DNA from: Pterobdella sp. o SKG-2022
Lineage: Eukaryota; Annelida; Clitellata; Hirudinida; Piscicolidae
DNA length: 64,000 bases
Direction: 5' to 3'
Assembly (NCBI GenBank): GCA_964035795.1
Contig: OZ038326.1
Span: forward strand, 648,784 to 712,783
The stretch's first letter is position 1, and each line of letters begins with the position of its first letter. Below, one piece after another: positions 24,446-40,200 of the stretch. Position numbers and translations under genes: made by a program. Below the pieces are notes generated by a model, which was not told the origin of the DNA, searched no databases, and worked only from the letters and a program-made list of their open reading frames with translations.

Positions 24446-27400
24446 ATACTTTGGTTGTCAGGCAACATGTATTTTTTCGTGTCGGGCTTTGAGAGGTTCA
24501 GAAAAGAGGATGAATATTATATATTTTACATGCTGGGAGTAGGTATTCATTGTTTAAATATTTTTTTTAAATTATTTTATTTTTAGTTTATAATAACAAA
24601 ATAATAAAAGTAATAATCATAACAAAAAACTCTCCATGGGTCAAGTACTCAATATCCATAGCAAAGGGATCAGCTTCTGCCCTGAACTTCAATTGCTCTC
24701 TCGTCCTTCTCCCTATCTGCCATAACACTATTACTCTGCTCAGATTGTGTGCTGTGCGTGTCTCTTTGTATACGTGTGTGTTTGCTTGTGTTTTTATATA
24801 TGTGTTTCTGTGTGCCTGTTTGCCAAAATAAAAGTTTGTTTTAATTCCTAAACAAACTTACAAGCAACGACACATACACCCACAGAGACAAACAACAGGA
24901 AGCACGAGGCAAATAGAAAACACGGTGTTTGCCCATAAAATAATTTCCTATGCCATCTGCCTCTGGTCGGGTTGGTCGATTTCTGATTGTTTGCACCGTT
25001 ATATTCAACATAAAAACTTCAAAACCATGAATAATCATTATGAATAATACCCGTTTAAAACACCCTCAACCCCATGAACCCAGTGGTCCACGTGACAGCC
25101 CATGCATTTACGATGGAGCTCTTCGTAAAGGGAGGAGACAACCCTGATCCCCTCATCTCTGCTCTTAGCCATCTCAGGGCTCTCAACTCTTCATGGGTTA
25201 ACCCTGTCTCACACCTGCATGCGGTGAGTTCCGTAGTGTAGCCGTTTAAAGTGGTGAGTTTCGTTCTGCAGCCATTTAAGCTGATGAAGAAGTTACGAGT
25301 CAGAGTAGTGAAAACTCTTTTTTGAAAATGTTTTGAATACAAGCTTTTAAATAATTATATTTGAACAAAATATAGTTAACTCATCTCAAAATGCATGAAA
25401 ACACATTTTTTCCTAACTACCAAAGTTCTCTCCACCCCCAACCCTACGAAATAAAACCACCATACCATATTTACCACCAACCCTATGACATTAACCACTA
25501 TTCCAACACCTCCCACATAGAACCCAGTCTTTGAGCTGGTGAGGTTGCTGGCTGGGTGGACAGGAACCATCATCACTCTTGTCCTCCTCCTCCTTTTTGC
25601 ATCCTCCAGGCCCCATGTGAGGTTGTTCAACATGTTGTAATAAGTTGTCTGTTAATACAAATGGTGGTAAGCTCTTAGAATGACCGTGTGCTTGTAGGTT
25701 GAGTATTTGAATCACGCATCGAAATAAACCATCAACAGACAAAAGTGTTTTGAGCTGTTTTATTACACACACCACCTTACTATCATCTTCTTCATCTTCC
25801 TCATTTTCCATGGATTCGAGTAATTTTTCAACTTATTATTATTGATCAACTCCATCATTAAGTTCAAAACAAACTACTCACTACCACACACCACAACAAT
25901 CCCACTACAATTATCCTCATCAAAACTTCTCCCAACACACCACAGAGGAGTGATCCGTTCCCAGAAGAACCTGCAAGAACACACCCCTTCTTATTGCGCT
26001 TCTAGAACCTCCAAATGGGGCTTTAATGACTGCCCTCTGCCCATGTTCGCCCCAGGAACTCCCAAGGTGGTTTAAAGATTCGATGGTTTGTGTGTTGTAG
26101 ATTTGAACATAAAGCTCTCATTATTTCTATTGGGATTGCGGTGTAAAATACCAACACTAGTCAACAAAGTCCCTTAAAACAAACTCGCGATATCATAAAC
26201 ATCGTTAGAATAACTATCATAAGACTAAAGGAATCATTACTAATGTCGACCAAGGCGTGGAGATGGGTGTTACCTGGAGTGTGTTTGTATTTTGTGGAGT
26301 GTAGTGTGAGGGTGTACAGAAGGTTCAAGATGAGAAGGATCGTAGAGGTGGGTTTGTAGTGTTGATTCAAGGACTTGATTCAGTTTCAATCATTTTAAAT
26401 TCAATTTTTTCCGTTATCGATAGTTTTCTTAGCTTGGAGGTATTGATGAAAGTATTATAAAAACGAACTATCTCATCGTATATTGTTAATCAATGAATTA
26501 TTCATATATATTTTCACCTAAAGGTGGTTTTCTACCAAGATGAAGTAGTGGAGATTATAATTGAGAAAACTAAAAAAACAAAATGGAATGAAAAAGTTGA
26601 AACAGAACATCAGTCTGATGAACGTGAGAATGAAGGCGCTATGTTTGACATTCAGATGGATAATCATAAAAATAACAATAAAAATAATGATAATAATGGA
26701 AATAATAATAATGATAATAATAAAAATAATAGTGAAAACGATATAGCTAACGATAATAAAACCAATAGCAATACTGATAAAATTGAAGAAAACGGCAAAA
26801 ATATTGGAAATAGTAACAATAATGGCGAAAATGCAGACACTCGTGTGAGCAATGATAATGAAGCGTTTGTCCATGATGAAGCTATTGAAAAACATCATAA
26901 TCATGACCAACAAAAAAACCATCATCATGTTGAGGATCATAATCATGAGCAAGTTGAGGATCATAATCATGAGCACCCAGGTCAAACGGTCAAAATCATG
27001 TGTCCATCTATCTCCTTCTTTCAGTGGCACCCTTTTACTCTCACTTCTGTATATCTTCAACATTTTTTTTCATTATTTTTATTATTCATTAATTTTTATT
27101 TATTTTTATTATTATATTACTCCTTTTACTTACCCATCATTCATTTCCCCCACAAAAAGTTACCCCTCCCTTACCCATCAAAGATTTTACAAATAATTAC
27201 CCCTATTCATCCCTCATCCACCTCCCACAGACTCCAGAAGTGAGTCACATATCAGTGATAGTGAGGGTGTTAGGAGGGTGGACAAGCAAGCTACATAACC
27301 TTCTTAAACAGCATCCTTACCCTAGGTTGGCTCTATGTTGTTTTAGGGGTTCATTATTTTATTTTTTCACATCTTCATTTTTATTTATTAAATTTTTTTT

Positions 27401-29095
27401 AATTAAAAATTTTTTTTATTTTCTCAATTAATTAAAAATGCTTAATTTATTAATTTTCTCCATTATGAAGCATTTTTTTGTACTAACAATTTTATTACGT
27501 TTCACCTTTTTTCATTCCATTTTCCATAATCTTATTACCCTTGAAACTATTTGCAGGATTGCAATCGATGGACCATACGGATCTTGCTGTCAAGTTAATA
27601 ATGATGAAAAAAAACTAATTAATGAATGATAATAATAATAATAAATACCAACCTGTACATTCATTACTTAATCCAAAAATATAATTTGAAACAGCTATTT
27701 TAAACATAGCCACCCCCCAACCACAGGCTATATACAGGTACAAAACAGTGGTGATGGTGGGAGCAGGAATTGGCGTGACTCCCTTCATCTCTGTCCTTAA
27801 ACATCTCATGTTGGCTTTGTGGAGCTTAATTTGGGGGTTTGGTGTGTTTAGGAGCTTGGTATTGATGTTTTTTATTTAGAAGTTTATTGGGAAAGTTGGT
27901 GATTCTCAATAAAATGAACTGATATTTATTTTGAAAATAAATAACGTTATATATAATAATAATAAAATTATCGAAAATATATTAAATACTAGCAAAATAA
28001 TGTCAAAATGAGAATCAACTTTCAACCACCCACAGCTCCACCAACCCATCAAGACCTCGGCATTGTTACCTCGTTTTAGTGTGCCGCTACCAAGGATTTG
28101 GGTTAGTTGCCTTTGTCTGACTGTCTATCTGTCTGTTTCTATGTCTGTTTACGTCACTATGTTCATTATTACTGAAATTATAATTTTTGTGTTTATTTTT
28201 TCGTTTTTTTTTGTTTTTTTTTCAATTTTGTAATGATTTTTCAAATTATTTTTGAAGTCTGAAATTGTGCACATAAGTTTTATAGGAGTTTTATGGAGTA
28301 TTGACAGCACATTTGAGCTATTTTTAACTGCACTTCTCAAAGATGGCTGCATGATATGTTGACTAAGCTCACTAGCCACATGTGTGCAAGTAAGAGGGAT
28401 TTGATTAAGATACATCTCTATTGGACAAAGGATTACCAGCTGTATCAAGTTAGTTTTAGGAAGCTATTTATAATTCAAGAATCAAGTTGATATTCGAAAA
28501 TTGTGTTGTATAGGAAGCAAAGTTTTAAAAACAGATCCTTGTATAAAAACCAAACTTATTCAAGTCAAAACTACTCTAGCAAATGAATGCGGCTGATTCG
28601 ACTGCAGCAACGACCCAAGTAAAGTTCTCAATAAAATCATATCAAAGATTCTGAAGAAATGAATCATTTATAATGAACATCTATAATAGATTAAAAATGC
28701 TCATTTATAAAATTAGATGAGATACAAATAAAAAATTCTGAAATTGCCATCTTCTAGAGCTCCATAGAAGTACACGAAGGGAGGCCAGATTGGAGCAGAG
28801 TCATATCCAACATCGCCACCAAACACAGGTTTCCACCATCCAATCATGAAACTCTGTTTACTAAGTTTTTCATCATCGTCGTGTCAACTGCAGTCGAACT
28901 GAATAAAGTCTTCATCTTAAAATACTCAAAATACAAATTCCATGACACCTACAAACACGCAGAGGCCATCAGACGGGAGTATTCAGCTGCGGCGGCAGAC
29001 AAATGTGTAAGCAAGTGAGGAAAGTATGCAGCAAACAAGGATTTCTTCCAACTTCTTTCAAACCTGCCTTTGTGGTGCACAAGGAGAAGTTTTGA
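24446..29095 (+). CDS. NADPH oxidase, NOX2-like catalytic subunit
   Basis: A membrane flavocytochrome b that makes superoxide. Exons: 24446-24538 (ILWLSGNMYFFVSGFERF), 24646-24745 (AKGSASALNFNCSLVLLP), about 24897-24970 (FAHKIISYAICLWS), 25084-25223 (VVHVTAHAFTMELFV), 25521-25621 (VRLLAGWTGTIITLVLL), about 25750-25819 (FYYTHHLTIIFFIFLIFHGF), about 25945-26066 (SKWGFNDCPLPMFAPG), 26255-26347, 26524-27048 (QWHPFTLTS, FAD site), 27232-27334 (HISVIVRVLGGWTS), 27557-27593 (IAIDGPYG), 27726-27808 (VVMVGAGIGVTPFISVL), 28037-28102 (LVLVCRYQGFG), about 28343-28448, 28757-28825 (GRPDWSRVISNIA) and about 28958-29095 (TGVFSCGG, ending HKEKF). Both haem pairs are kept at NOX2-like spacing (His-14-His in the third membrane helix, His-13-His in the fifth). 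The extreme N-terminus is unresolved. No EF-hands are seen, so it is NOX2-like rather than NOX5 or DUOX. Confidence 0.92.
26590..26973 (+). other. Asn/Asp/His-rich insertion inside the NOX FAD domain
   Basis: Within the exon 26524-27048 about 128 codons of low-complexity sequence (runs of Asn with Asp/Lys, then three HHVEDHNHE/QVEDHNHE-type units) separate EIIIEKTKKTKW from PGQTVKIMCPS. These flanks are adjacent beta-strands in other NOX proteins. The frame stays open throughout and no splice pair is needed. Confidence 0.85.
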
Positions 29096-30424
29096 ATCTG
29101 ATGAAGGTTCTGCTAGTCTAGCATAATTGTTATATGCAGTCTGTTTAAAATATACTTTCATTAATTATCAATGTCATTTTGTGATTTATAAATTATTATA
29201 GTTGTAATTAATGTAGTCAAACCTGCAAACTGACAACCTCATACCTACTGAGACAATTTGAATGTCAACATTGCAAAATGACATCGCTATTATTAGTTCA
29301 AATTAAAAACTTCAACAAGATTTGGAACGATAAAATAGTTCATGTAGGATTCATTTCATATTCCCTATTGCAAACCGATCATAATTAATTTCCATTATTA
29401 TCAATGTCATTTTTATTGTTATTAAATCAGTACTTTTATTTAAGCTTCATTAAAAACATTGAAATCAGTTAATTTCGCCACAATAATCCAATTTCAAAGA
29501 AATTATTATTGTAGCCTTGTTCAATTGGTAAATCTAAACTTAATTTTGTTGATTAATACAAATGTGCAACAAGAGCAATAATTACAATAAAGTACATTAG
29601 TTTGTTAATTATAAATACACGCACTTCCTCATGTTTACCAACAATACAAACTTAGCTTCAAGTGCAAAGTTGACAAAACCTTTAAAATAAGATGAAATAC
29701 CACAAAAAATTGAATTTATGAATGGAAACTTTAAAACATAGTGATTAATCGAAAAGTTGATACAAAAGGAAATAATATAATTATTTATGAATAACTTTTA
29801 AAATAGAAAGCGTCGTGAAAATAATTTCAAAATGGTAGTTTTTCTGTTTTACTTTCTTTTCAGAGTCTTGAAAATTACAAATCAATCGAAACAGTAATAT
29901 TACATAGTATTGAAGATAGGACGACCACAATAATAATAAACAGAAAGCAAACAAATGTTGTTTAAAAGTCACTTAATTAAAAAATATATATCAAAAAAAA
30001 CAACTAAAGAACATTCTCGAACAATAAGCTCGAATCTCAAAAAATTGGTGAAGTTTCATTAAACTTTGGTAAAAGTGAAGTTATCAAAGAAGCTTGGGAA
30101 ATTATAATAAAACATTTGGAAAGCTGACGTCATTTTTAATATCAGTTGCTTAGTAATTACTGTGGGGGTGTTGTAACAGTGATGATGGTAATATTTAAAG
30201 AAAAGCTGTGAGTATGTGCGTGTGAGAATAAATAATTTGAAAACGTATAGTTAGTACAACGAAGAATTCCGTAATTTCAATGGAAAAATAATATAAAATG
30301 AAGTTGTTGAAAAGTTTCGATGCAAGGTTTTGAATAGTTTTCAAAAAACTCAAAAAAAGCAACAATTTCATATTTAAAAATAATTTCAATTAAATTTACC
30401 ACCATGTTCACCCATTTCCTCACA
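29096..30424. other. Intergenic, convergent NOX/VAMP7
   Basis: About 1.3 kb of AT-rich sequence with no supportable exon on either strand. It probably holds both 3' UTRs. Confidence 0.5.
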
Positions 30425-32322
<1,898 letters not shown>

Positions 32323-32931
32323 TATGTCTTGTTGGTTGTTGTTTTATGAAATTTTTGATTAATTTTTGTTAGTTTGAAAGGATTTTAGACACTAAATTTC
32401 TTCAAAGAATATTTGCATCCGTATATTATTTGTGTATTAGAATACTTCTTAACAAAAATTAAAGTTTGAATTAGAAACGAATCAAATCTTCAAAAGTGAA
32501 AGTAGGGCATATAAATCGATCGATAATCACAAGATAAGCCAATATACATTCCAAGTTCTTAATCTCTCTACTCTTCCTATATTAAAGGTAAACTAAGAAA
32601 AGAAAGTGTGAAGCATAATAAATTGAAAAAAATTAAATTTCAATCATATAAAAAAAGTTTTAGTCAGAAAAATTTTTTTCAAAATTTTTTATTGGAATAA
32701 TTAAAAATTGAAAAGTAAACCTAAACTAAAATTGTCTTTAAACACTTGCAAATGATTTTCGACTTAATTTTAAAACTCAGTTGAAGTCTTCAAAATTAAA
32801 TTTTTGAAAATATTTTAAAATTTATTTAATTTGAAATTTACAATTTCAAATTATAGTGTTAAAGCTTATAAGATACCATAAACTTTTTCGACAAAAGTTT
32901 TATACCTAAAGAAACTGACTTTCCTTACATA
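32323..32931. promoter_or_regulatory. Shared divergent promoter region, VAMP7/PHKA
   Basis: The two start codons lie head-to-head about 610 bp apart. The interval is AT-rich, has no exon, and must contain both transcription starts. No specific element was identified. Confidence 0.5.
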
Positions 32932-35823
32932 ATGAGAAACCGTAGCAACTCGGGAGTTCGTTTAGACTTGTACAGAAGAATGGTTTACAAAACCATTATG
33001 GTTCACCAGGTTGCACTTTTTTTCTTCATTTCAGTTTTCGTAAAAAATGCTCAAATTAACCTTACAAGTATTGTATTCTCAAATTTTCAATTTCATTTCA
33101 TGTTATAAAAAAATTTTATTTTAAAACCTTCATTCTCATAAAAACTTTTCAAACTTCTATAGCACCCCGTAAGCGGGCTCTTACCGGCTTCACCAGCACA
33201 CAAGCATGCTTGGATAAGAGATAATGTCTACTCCTCACTGTGTATTTGGGCTTTGGCATTATGTTACAAGAAAAAGGCTGACATCAATGAGGACAGAGTG
33301 AATGCCTTTGAGCTTGAGATGGTGGGTTTGTGTACGGTTATATTTGGTTGCTTTAATTTGTTAATTACTCAAAGGTTTTTGAGTGAGTGTTTTCGAGAAA
33401 AATTTGTCTATCAAAATTATACCTACTTTTTTTCCAGCATATTTTTAAATAGTTGACATTCTCATGATAAATAAGTTTCTTGCCACCAAGAGACTACTAC
33501 ACCACCACTTCAGGCCACAGTAAAGTTGATGAGGGGACTTCTGAAGGCAATGATGAGACAGGTGGCAAAAGTGGAAAAGTTCAAATACACTCAGAAGTCC
33601 CATGACTCCATCCATGCCAAGTTTGCAGTGATGACAGGCCTGGTTTGTGTAGGGGACTCGGAGTGGGGTCATCTTCAAATTGATGCTATTTCCCTTTTCC
33701 TCTTGCAACTTGCACAAATGACTGCTTCTGGTGAGTTTATTTAGGTGTTTTTGAGGATTTTTATGTACTCAGGTATTATATAGTTTAAATTATTATTTTA
33801 TTAATATTATCTACTCAAGTTGATATCTTCTCAACAGGCTTGCAGATCATATACTCCTTAGATGAAGTGACGTTCATACAAAACCTCGTTTTCTACATCC
33901 AACTTGCTTTCAGAACTCCTGTTAGACCTTAATCTCATTTATCTGTATCAACTTATTCGAATGCAACATACAAAACAGGACTTTGGCATGTGGGAGAGGG
34001 GAGACAAAACGAACCACGGGGTTCCAGAGTTGAATGCCACATCCATTGGGATGGCCAGGGTGTGTTTGTGTGCTTTGTGAATATATGTAATATTTTTGTG
34101 CTGCTTGTTTGCTTATATATCATTTTTATAAGCCAGTGATACTTCACACTACCACAAAAAATACAACAACTAAGTCAACACACACCACAGGCAGCTTTGG
34201 AAGCAATGAATGGCCTGGACCTGCTGGGGTCGAGAGGGGGACCTGATTACATCATCAATGTCATGCCTGATGAGTCACAACAGTGTCTTGTGGGTGGAAG
34301 GGAGGGAAGGGTGGTGGATGGAGGAAAAAGAAAGGATGGTTTAAAAAATTTGGTGGGACAGGAATGGGAGGAAATTGGATATCATCATTCATTAAGCAAA
34401 AAAGTTTCAAATCATTACTTCAAATATATTTGCAATATTTTTAAATATCACTATTGAAAGGCAACATTACTTTCAGACCATTTTGCATTCAGTCCTTCCC
34501 AGAGAATCCAACTCAAAAGTCATAATCATTTTTTTTATATTTTTATTAAGTAATTAAAAATTATTTGAAACTATTGAAATATAAAAACCAACTAAAAATG
34601 AAGCGCTTCAACAGGAAACAGATGCAGGGTTGTTGAGCATCATCAGCTACCCAGCATTCGCCGTGGATAAGCAGGAACTTATTGACGTCACTAAAAAAAC
34701 TATTTTAGAAAAACTAAAAGTGATTACTCATCATTATTAATAATTCGTCAATAACTTTTACATTTCATATTAAACTTAAGAATGACTATAAAAATTTCAA
34801 AAATATAAACAAGAATGTTATAAAAATACAATAATTATAATAACCTCAGGGTCGTTACGGCATCTGCAGGTTCCTGAGGGATGGTTACAAGACTGCTAAA
34901 GAGGTCTTTCTCATGTGTCTTTTAACAAAAATTCCATCAATCAACAGATACCACTTTCACAACACCACTTAAAATCATACCTTTCTCACTTTAAACCCAC
35001 CAATCACTACCTCCACCCTACCCTCTCCACCCACCCTCCGCACAGGACCCTAACAGACTGCACTATTTTCCAGTGGAGTTGCAGAATTTTGAGAAGATAG
35101 AATGTGAGTGGCCCATGTTCTTTGCCTACCTCGTCCTAGATGGACTCTTCACCAACAATCAGTCACAGGTGATGCTCATGATGATACTGGTGATGCTACC
35201 ATCACTAATTCAAATGCTGTTACCCCTAATGATAGTTATTACTATTATTACTACTGATATTACTTCTACTACTATCACTACTAATGACAAACTTTTGAGG
35301 TGGAAGAGTACATGAAGAGGTTGGAGGAAGTGATGGTGAAGGGGGAAGATGGCATCTTGTGCATGCCAGAGCTGTATGCTGTGCCCTTTAGTGCGGTATA
35401 TAAGGAGGGGGGTTTAAGAATAGGTATTTTTTAAATAAAAATTCACACACACACATACACACTCACAGGTGGATAAAGAGGTAAAAAACCCGGGATCGCA
35501 AGACAGAATCCCGATGGGCAAGATTCCTCAAATGTGGGGGCAGTCCTTGTATGTGGTGTGCAAGTTGATACAGGAGGTCAACATAAGACTATTGTCATAT
35601 GAAACCTTCCCTCACATAATCACTTTGATCTCACAAAACACCTTCATCGCATAACACATCATCTCACCAAACTATCCATCGTTCCTCAACACACCACCAC
35701 CATTCCACCTAACAGGGCTTTGTCTCAACAGGGGAAATTGACCCTCTCAATCGTAGACTGGTTGCTGAACCTAAGCCTGATGTAGTGGTGCAGGGTTGGT
35801 GTGTTGCTCTATTTTGTTAAGGA

Positions 35824-35867
<44 letters not shown>

Positions 35868-37200
35868 GAAATCTATCAAGCATTTTGCTGAGAAAATTTT
35901 AGTAAGACGGGTCATAACTAATGACCAGAGTCCTACTAAGTCTGTCTACAGCTCCAGAACTTTCTTCAAGATTCTTGCGGTACCGAGTAATGCCGCCTTT
36001 TGCAACTCTCCGATATTTGTATAATTTCTAATTGGTGGAGAAAGCCTATGAAGTTCTTGCTTATACTTCCAAGGACTCCAATAACAATCGGTACCACATG
36101 CACTTTCTTTTGCTGCCATAGTCTGCTAACTTCTCTTCGCATTTCCTGATACTTATCAATTTTTTCTTTTTCTTTTTCATTGATTCTGCAGTCTCCAGAT
36201 ACAGCAACATCCACAATCAAGCATTTTTTCTCCTTCTTGTGTAAAACGACAATGTCAGGTCGACGGGCTTCTATCATATTGTCACATTGTATATTGAAGT
36301 CCCATAGCAACTTTATGTCATCATTCTCCACAACACTATCTGGCTCATGTTCGTACCACTTTACATTGCATTTTAATCCATTTTTCTTACACAATTCCCA
36401 ATGGAGTCTTCTAGCAACGTTATCGTGACGTCTCTTGTACTCTTTTTGAGCAAGCTTCTCACATTCGCAGATTATGTGTTGAACGGTTTCACCTTTGTTG
36501 CCGCACATTTTACACAGTGGGCTATTAGCTGTTTTATATATATGGAATTTGAGATGGTTGGTCCTCAAGGCTTGTTCTTGCGCCGCACATAAAAGTGACT
36601 CAGTTTGGATTTTCAAATCGCCTTTTCTCAGCCATCTCCAACTTAACTTTTTGTCTAATTTTGCCGATGTATCCCTTAAGAACTGTCCATACATTCTTTT
36701 TTCATTCCATTTTTTTATTCTCTCATCTTGAATATTTTTCTTCATATCTTTCACTGTGGCAATTACTGGATTTTCAAAATCACCTCTAGCTGCACATAAG
36801 AGTCTTTCATTGCTTTTTTGATGTGATGCTCAAGGCTGATTTTGGCCAAGATAACAGTATCTTCAGCATTTGCCAGTTCTCGTCCGCCGACTTTCCTTGA
36901 TATATATAACCTATCTACATCACTTCGTGGGTGCAGTCCATTATGCATTGTTAAAAGTTTCCTTGTTTTCCCATCTATTGACTGAAGCTCAGTCTTTGTC
37001 CAACTAAGGAAAGGCGCTGAATATCTCAAAACAAGGATGGCCCAAGTAGTAATACCCTTAACAATATTCCTTCCATTCAGTTTTGTCTTAACAATCTTCC
37101 GCACTCTTTTTTTGTATTCATTGAGGACTTTGATTTTCATTTCTTTTTTCTGTAAATCGTCAGCTTGTAATATACCCAGATACTTGTATCCTTCTTCTTC

Positions 37201-37268
<68 letters not shown>

Positions 37269-40200
37269 ATCATGCACAGTGGTAGTGTTAGCGGAGGACA
37301 AAGAGGTGCAAGACAGGCTGCTGAAGTACGATTTGAAGATGCAGACGATCAAGGAAGTGAGTACAGCATTTCATGTCTACCAAGCCAACATTCTAAGCTT
37401 CCTCTTTAACCATTTAGGTGATGGGCGGAATGTTGTTTTGTGTGAGTTGACTCATAAATTATAATACAGTGTGAGGTTTCACAAACCATGCCATGATACA
37501 GTAAAAAGAGATTATAAATCTGAAATAATTGTCTCAGGAAAAGAGGATAGACTGGGCTTGACAGGGAGGCCGACAGATGGCGTGGGTGTGCTTGCCACCA
37601 GCAAGATCTACATGCTTGGAGATCACAAGCTGGTGTTCTTCCCGCAGGTGTGTTGCTTCATTTGTGAAAGGAGTCACCTTGTGTGGTTTCTTTATATATT
37701 TTAATTACAAATTTCCAAGTTATATACTTTCGTGAATTTTTTACAAATCTTCCATTTCAACCAACCAAAATGTAACCATCAACCAAGTTCGTAGACCAAC
37801 ACCAGTCCTACCTCCCTCTTGACACCTCTTTCTTGGTCGACATGGTCAAGACTGATGTCACTTACCTAGGTGAATCTAATCTTCGCGTTTGATAGTTCAA
37901 TCGTTAATTTATAATAACTCAAAAAAGATTATATATACATAATATTAATAATAATAATGTGCATTTTATTTATTCAATTCATTATGGGTTTAGTAGTATA
38001 GAAAAAGGATAATCATAAAAAAATAAAAACAACAACAGGAAGCAGTTGGAACATGCTGGGCAGGCCTGTGATGGTGGTGCCCATCAGGAAGTCTCTGCTC
38101 GGTAATAATAATAATAACAACTTTGAACAACACAAAACACACCACAGACTTACTCTACACCACACATCTCCCATACACCTCACCACCTTAACCATCAGAT
38201 GCCAATGGAGAGTTACACTTCGCCATCATATCCACCATCAAAAAGTTGCAGACTGGCTACCTATGCGGCACCAGGTGGAGCAATGTTGTTGATCACAAAT
38301 TAAATGTTGATATATCATTGTTAATGATAACAATGATGACATCACAACCAGGGTGAGCCTAGGAAACTTGGCAGACTTCAGCACCACTTCATGTGTTGGA
38401 GACCTCTCCTTTCTGGTCAAAAACAGGCACACTGCTGACTGTATGTGTGTGTTTTGTTTGATGGTTATTTGTTTTTTTATTTTGTTTTTGTTTGGTTGAA
38501 TATGTTTCCGTTTTTTTGTTTTTTTTGTGATATTTTTTTTTTGCTGAAGCTAATTATATCTTTTTGAATACATAATCCAAACTAAAAATTGTCTCAATAG
38601 CTGGGTAGAATAATCTTTCAAGCAGTATCATCAACTTCATTACACTATTCTAAGCACCCACCAATCACACAGTGGAGAACTACCTACGTCACATCCGGAG
38701 CTACAGTAGGAAGCACTCGGGTCCTTCGAAGAAGTGGCTGGGTGGATGGAGACATGATGGGGGAGAGAGGGATCGCAGGTCGTTTGAAGGTTTGTTTTGT
38801 GGGTTGAGGTTGGATACTATAAATAGTTTTAATATTTCACTTTCATCACCACATCCATTTATTCCACACCTTGCTACCACCACCATCGCAGAAGAGCTGG
38901 GAGAGCGCAGAGACAAATACAGTGGGTTGGTGAAGGGCATCGTTAAAAGAAGTATGAGTATCCAGATTGAAGCCGATGACCTTGAGTCGCTTGTTGTTGG
39001 TTGGTGGGGTGTAGTTATGTGTTTGAATGGTTTATATAAATAGCTAGTGAGAGTGATTGGTTGTTTTAGTTTCTTATCTTACTCAACTAATCGTTTTACA
39101 GTAAGTGAAAATTTGAATAAATGAAATTTCTTCAAAACCTCCAGAATCATCATCAGGAACACCGGGCAGCATTGACAACATTGCTGATGAGTTTATTACT
39201 AAGCATCTCAAAGACAACTCGTGTGGGTAGTGGTGTGGTGGTGAGGTCGAGTGTGGTTGAAGTGGTGGTGGTGAGGTCGAGTGTGATTAAAGTGGTGGTG
39301 GTGAGGTCGAGTGTGGTTGAAGTGGTGGTGGTGAGGTCGAGTGTGGTTGAAGTAGTGGTGGTGAGGTCGAGTGTGGTTGAAGTGGTGGTGGTGTTTGTGA
39401 ATAAAATAGTTCAAATTGTGTTTCCAGTTTTTTGTTCAATTTTTGTGTTGTTGGTAGACTTAGAGTTTTTCATATCGATGGAATAATTTTTGTTGTTGTT
39501 TTCCATGCTGGCTGATTCTTTGAACTAATCATTTGAAGCTTTTTATCATAATTTTTTTTTCGTTTATATACAGTGATGTAGTTTAAAATGTTTTACCGCA
39601 TACTTTTTAAACAACAAAACAGTGACAGTAGGAAGTTCTGAAGAGAGCCCAGGTCTCCAAATGTCTCATGGGATCAAGAAATTGGAGAAGTTTGATGGAT
39701 CTGATCTGGAGGAGCTGCTGCAGCAGCTGGTTGAGTCTGACTCCATCACTGAGCAAGCTGACATTATCCATTATCTCTATTTGCACAAGTTCGTGATTCT
39801 GGGGCTGATTTGAGTTTAAGCTTTGTTACATGTAAAATTGATATTATTATCAGTGCAACACTATCAATGGATCTGTATGTTTTCAACAGAACATCAGACA
39901 ATATTCTCGCAGTTCATCCAATCTTTTTGAAAATCCCTCATTGCTTGTTTTAGCACTATATAAATAGACAATATTATTCTTTTTATAAATGCTTTTATAA
40001 AACCATACAACATGGACCTCCAACCCACCACCATCTTAGAGGTCCAGACTGGGAAACAGGTCTAGACAAAAATGGGGAGTCATGCAAGGTTACAGACTTA
40101 CTGAGAGAGTTGTATGAAACGGCTGGAAGGCTGAAGTTGTGGTGGTTGGTCAGGCATACGGCTGGACTTCTCAGAATGAAGGTTGGTGGGTGGGTTGTTA

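Noticed and set aside
24641..24730. Minus-strand exon reading IGRRTREQLKFRAEADPF
   Set aside because: The plus strand of the same bases encodes the conserved NOX second membrane segment, and the minus frame has no splice donor.
25055..25811. Minus-strand ORFs of about 85-106 codons
   Set aside because: They are antisense to NOX exons that carry the conserved haem histidines on the plus strand.
26518..27063. Minus-strand 181-codon hydrophobic ORF
   Set aside because: It is the antisense of the Asn-rich NOX insertion; hydrophobicity is the expected shadow of Asn codons.
37137..37352. Asn-run or Tyr-run ORFs around 37.2 kb
   Set aside because: They are translations of the TTA array flanking the retroelement.
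39121..39486. Plus-strand 121-codon ORF with VVVRSS repeats
   Set aside because: It is a PHKA exon read into the following intron, where the 30-bp minisatellite keeps a frame open in multiples of three; human PHKA has no such segment.
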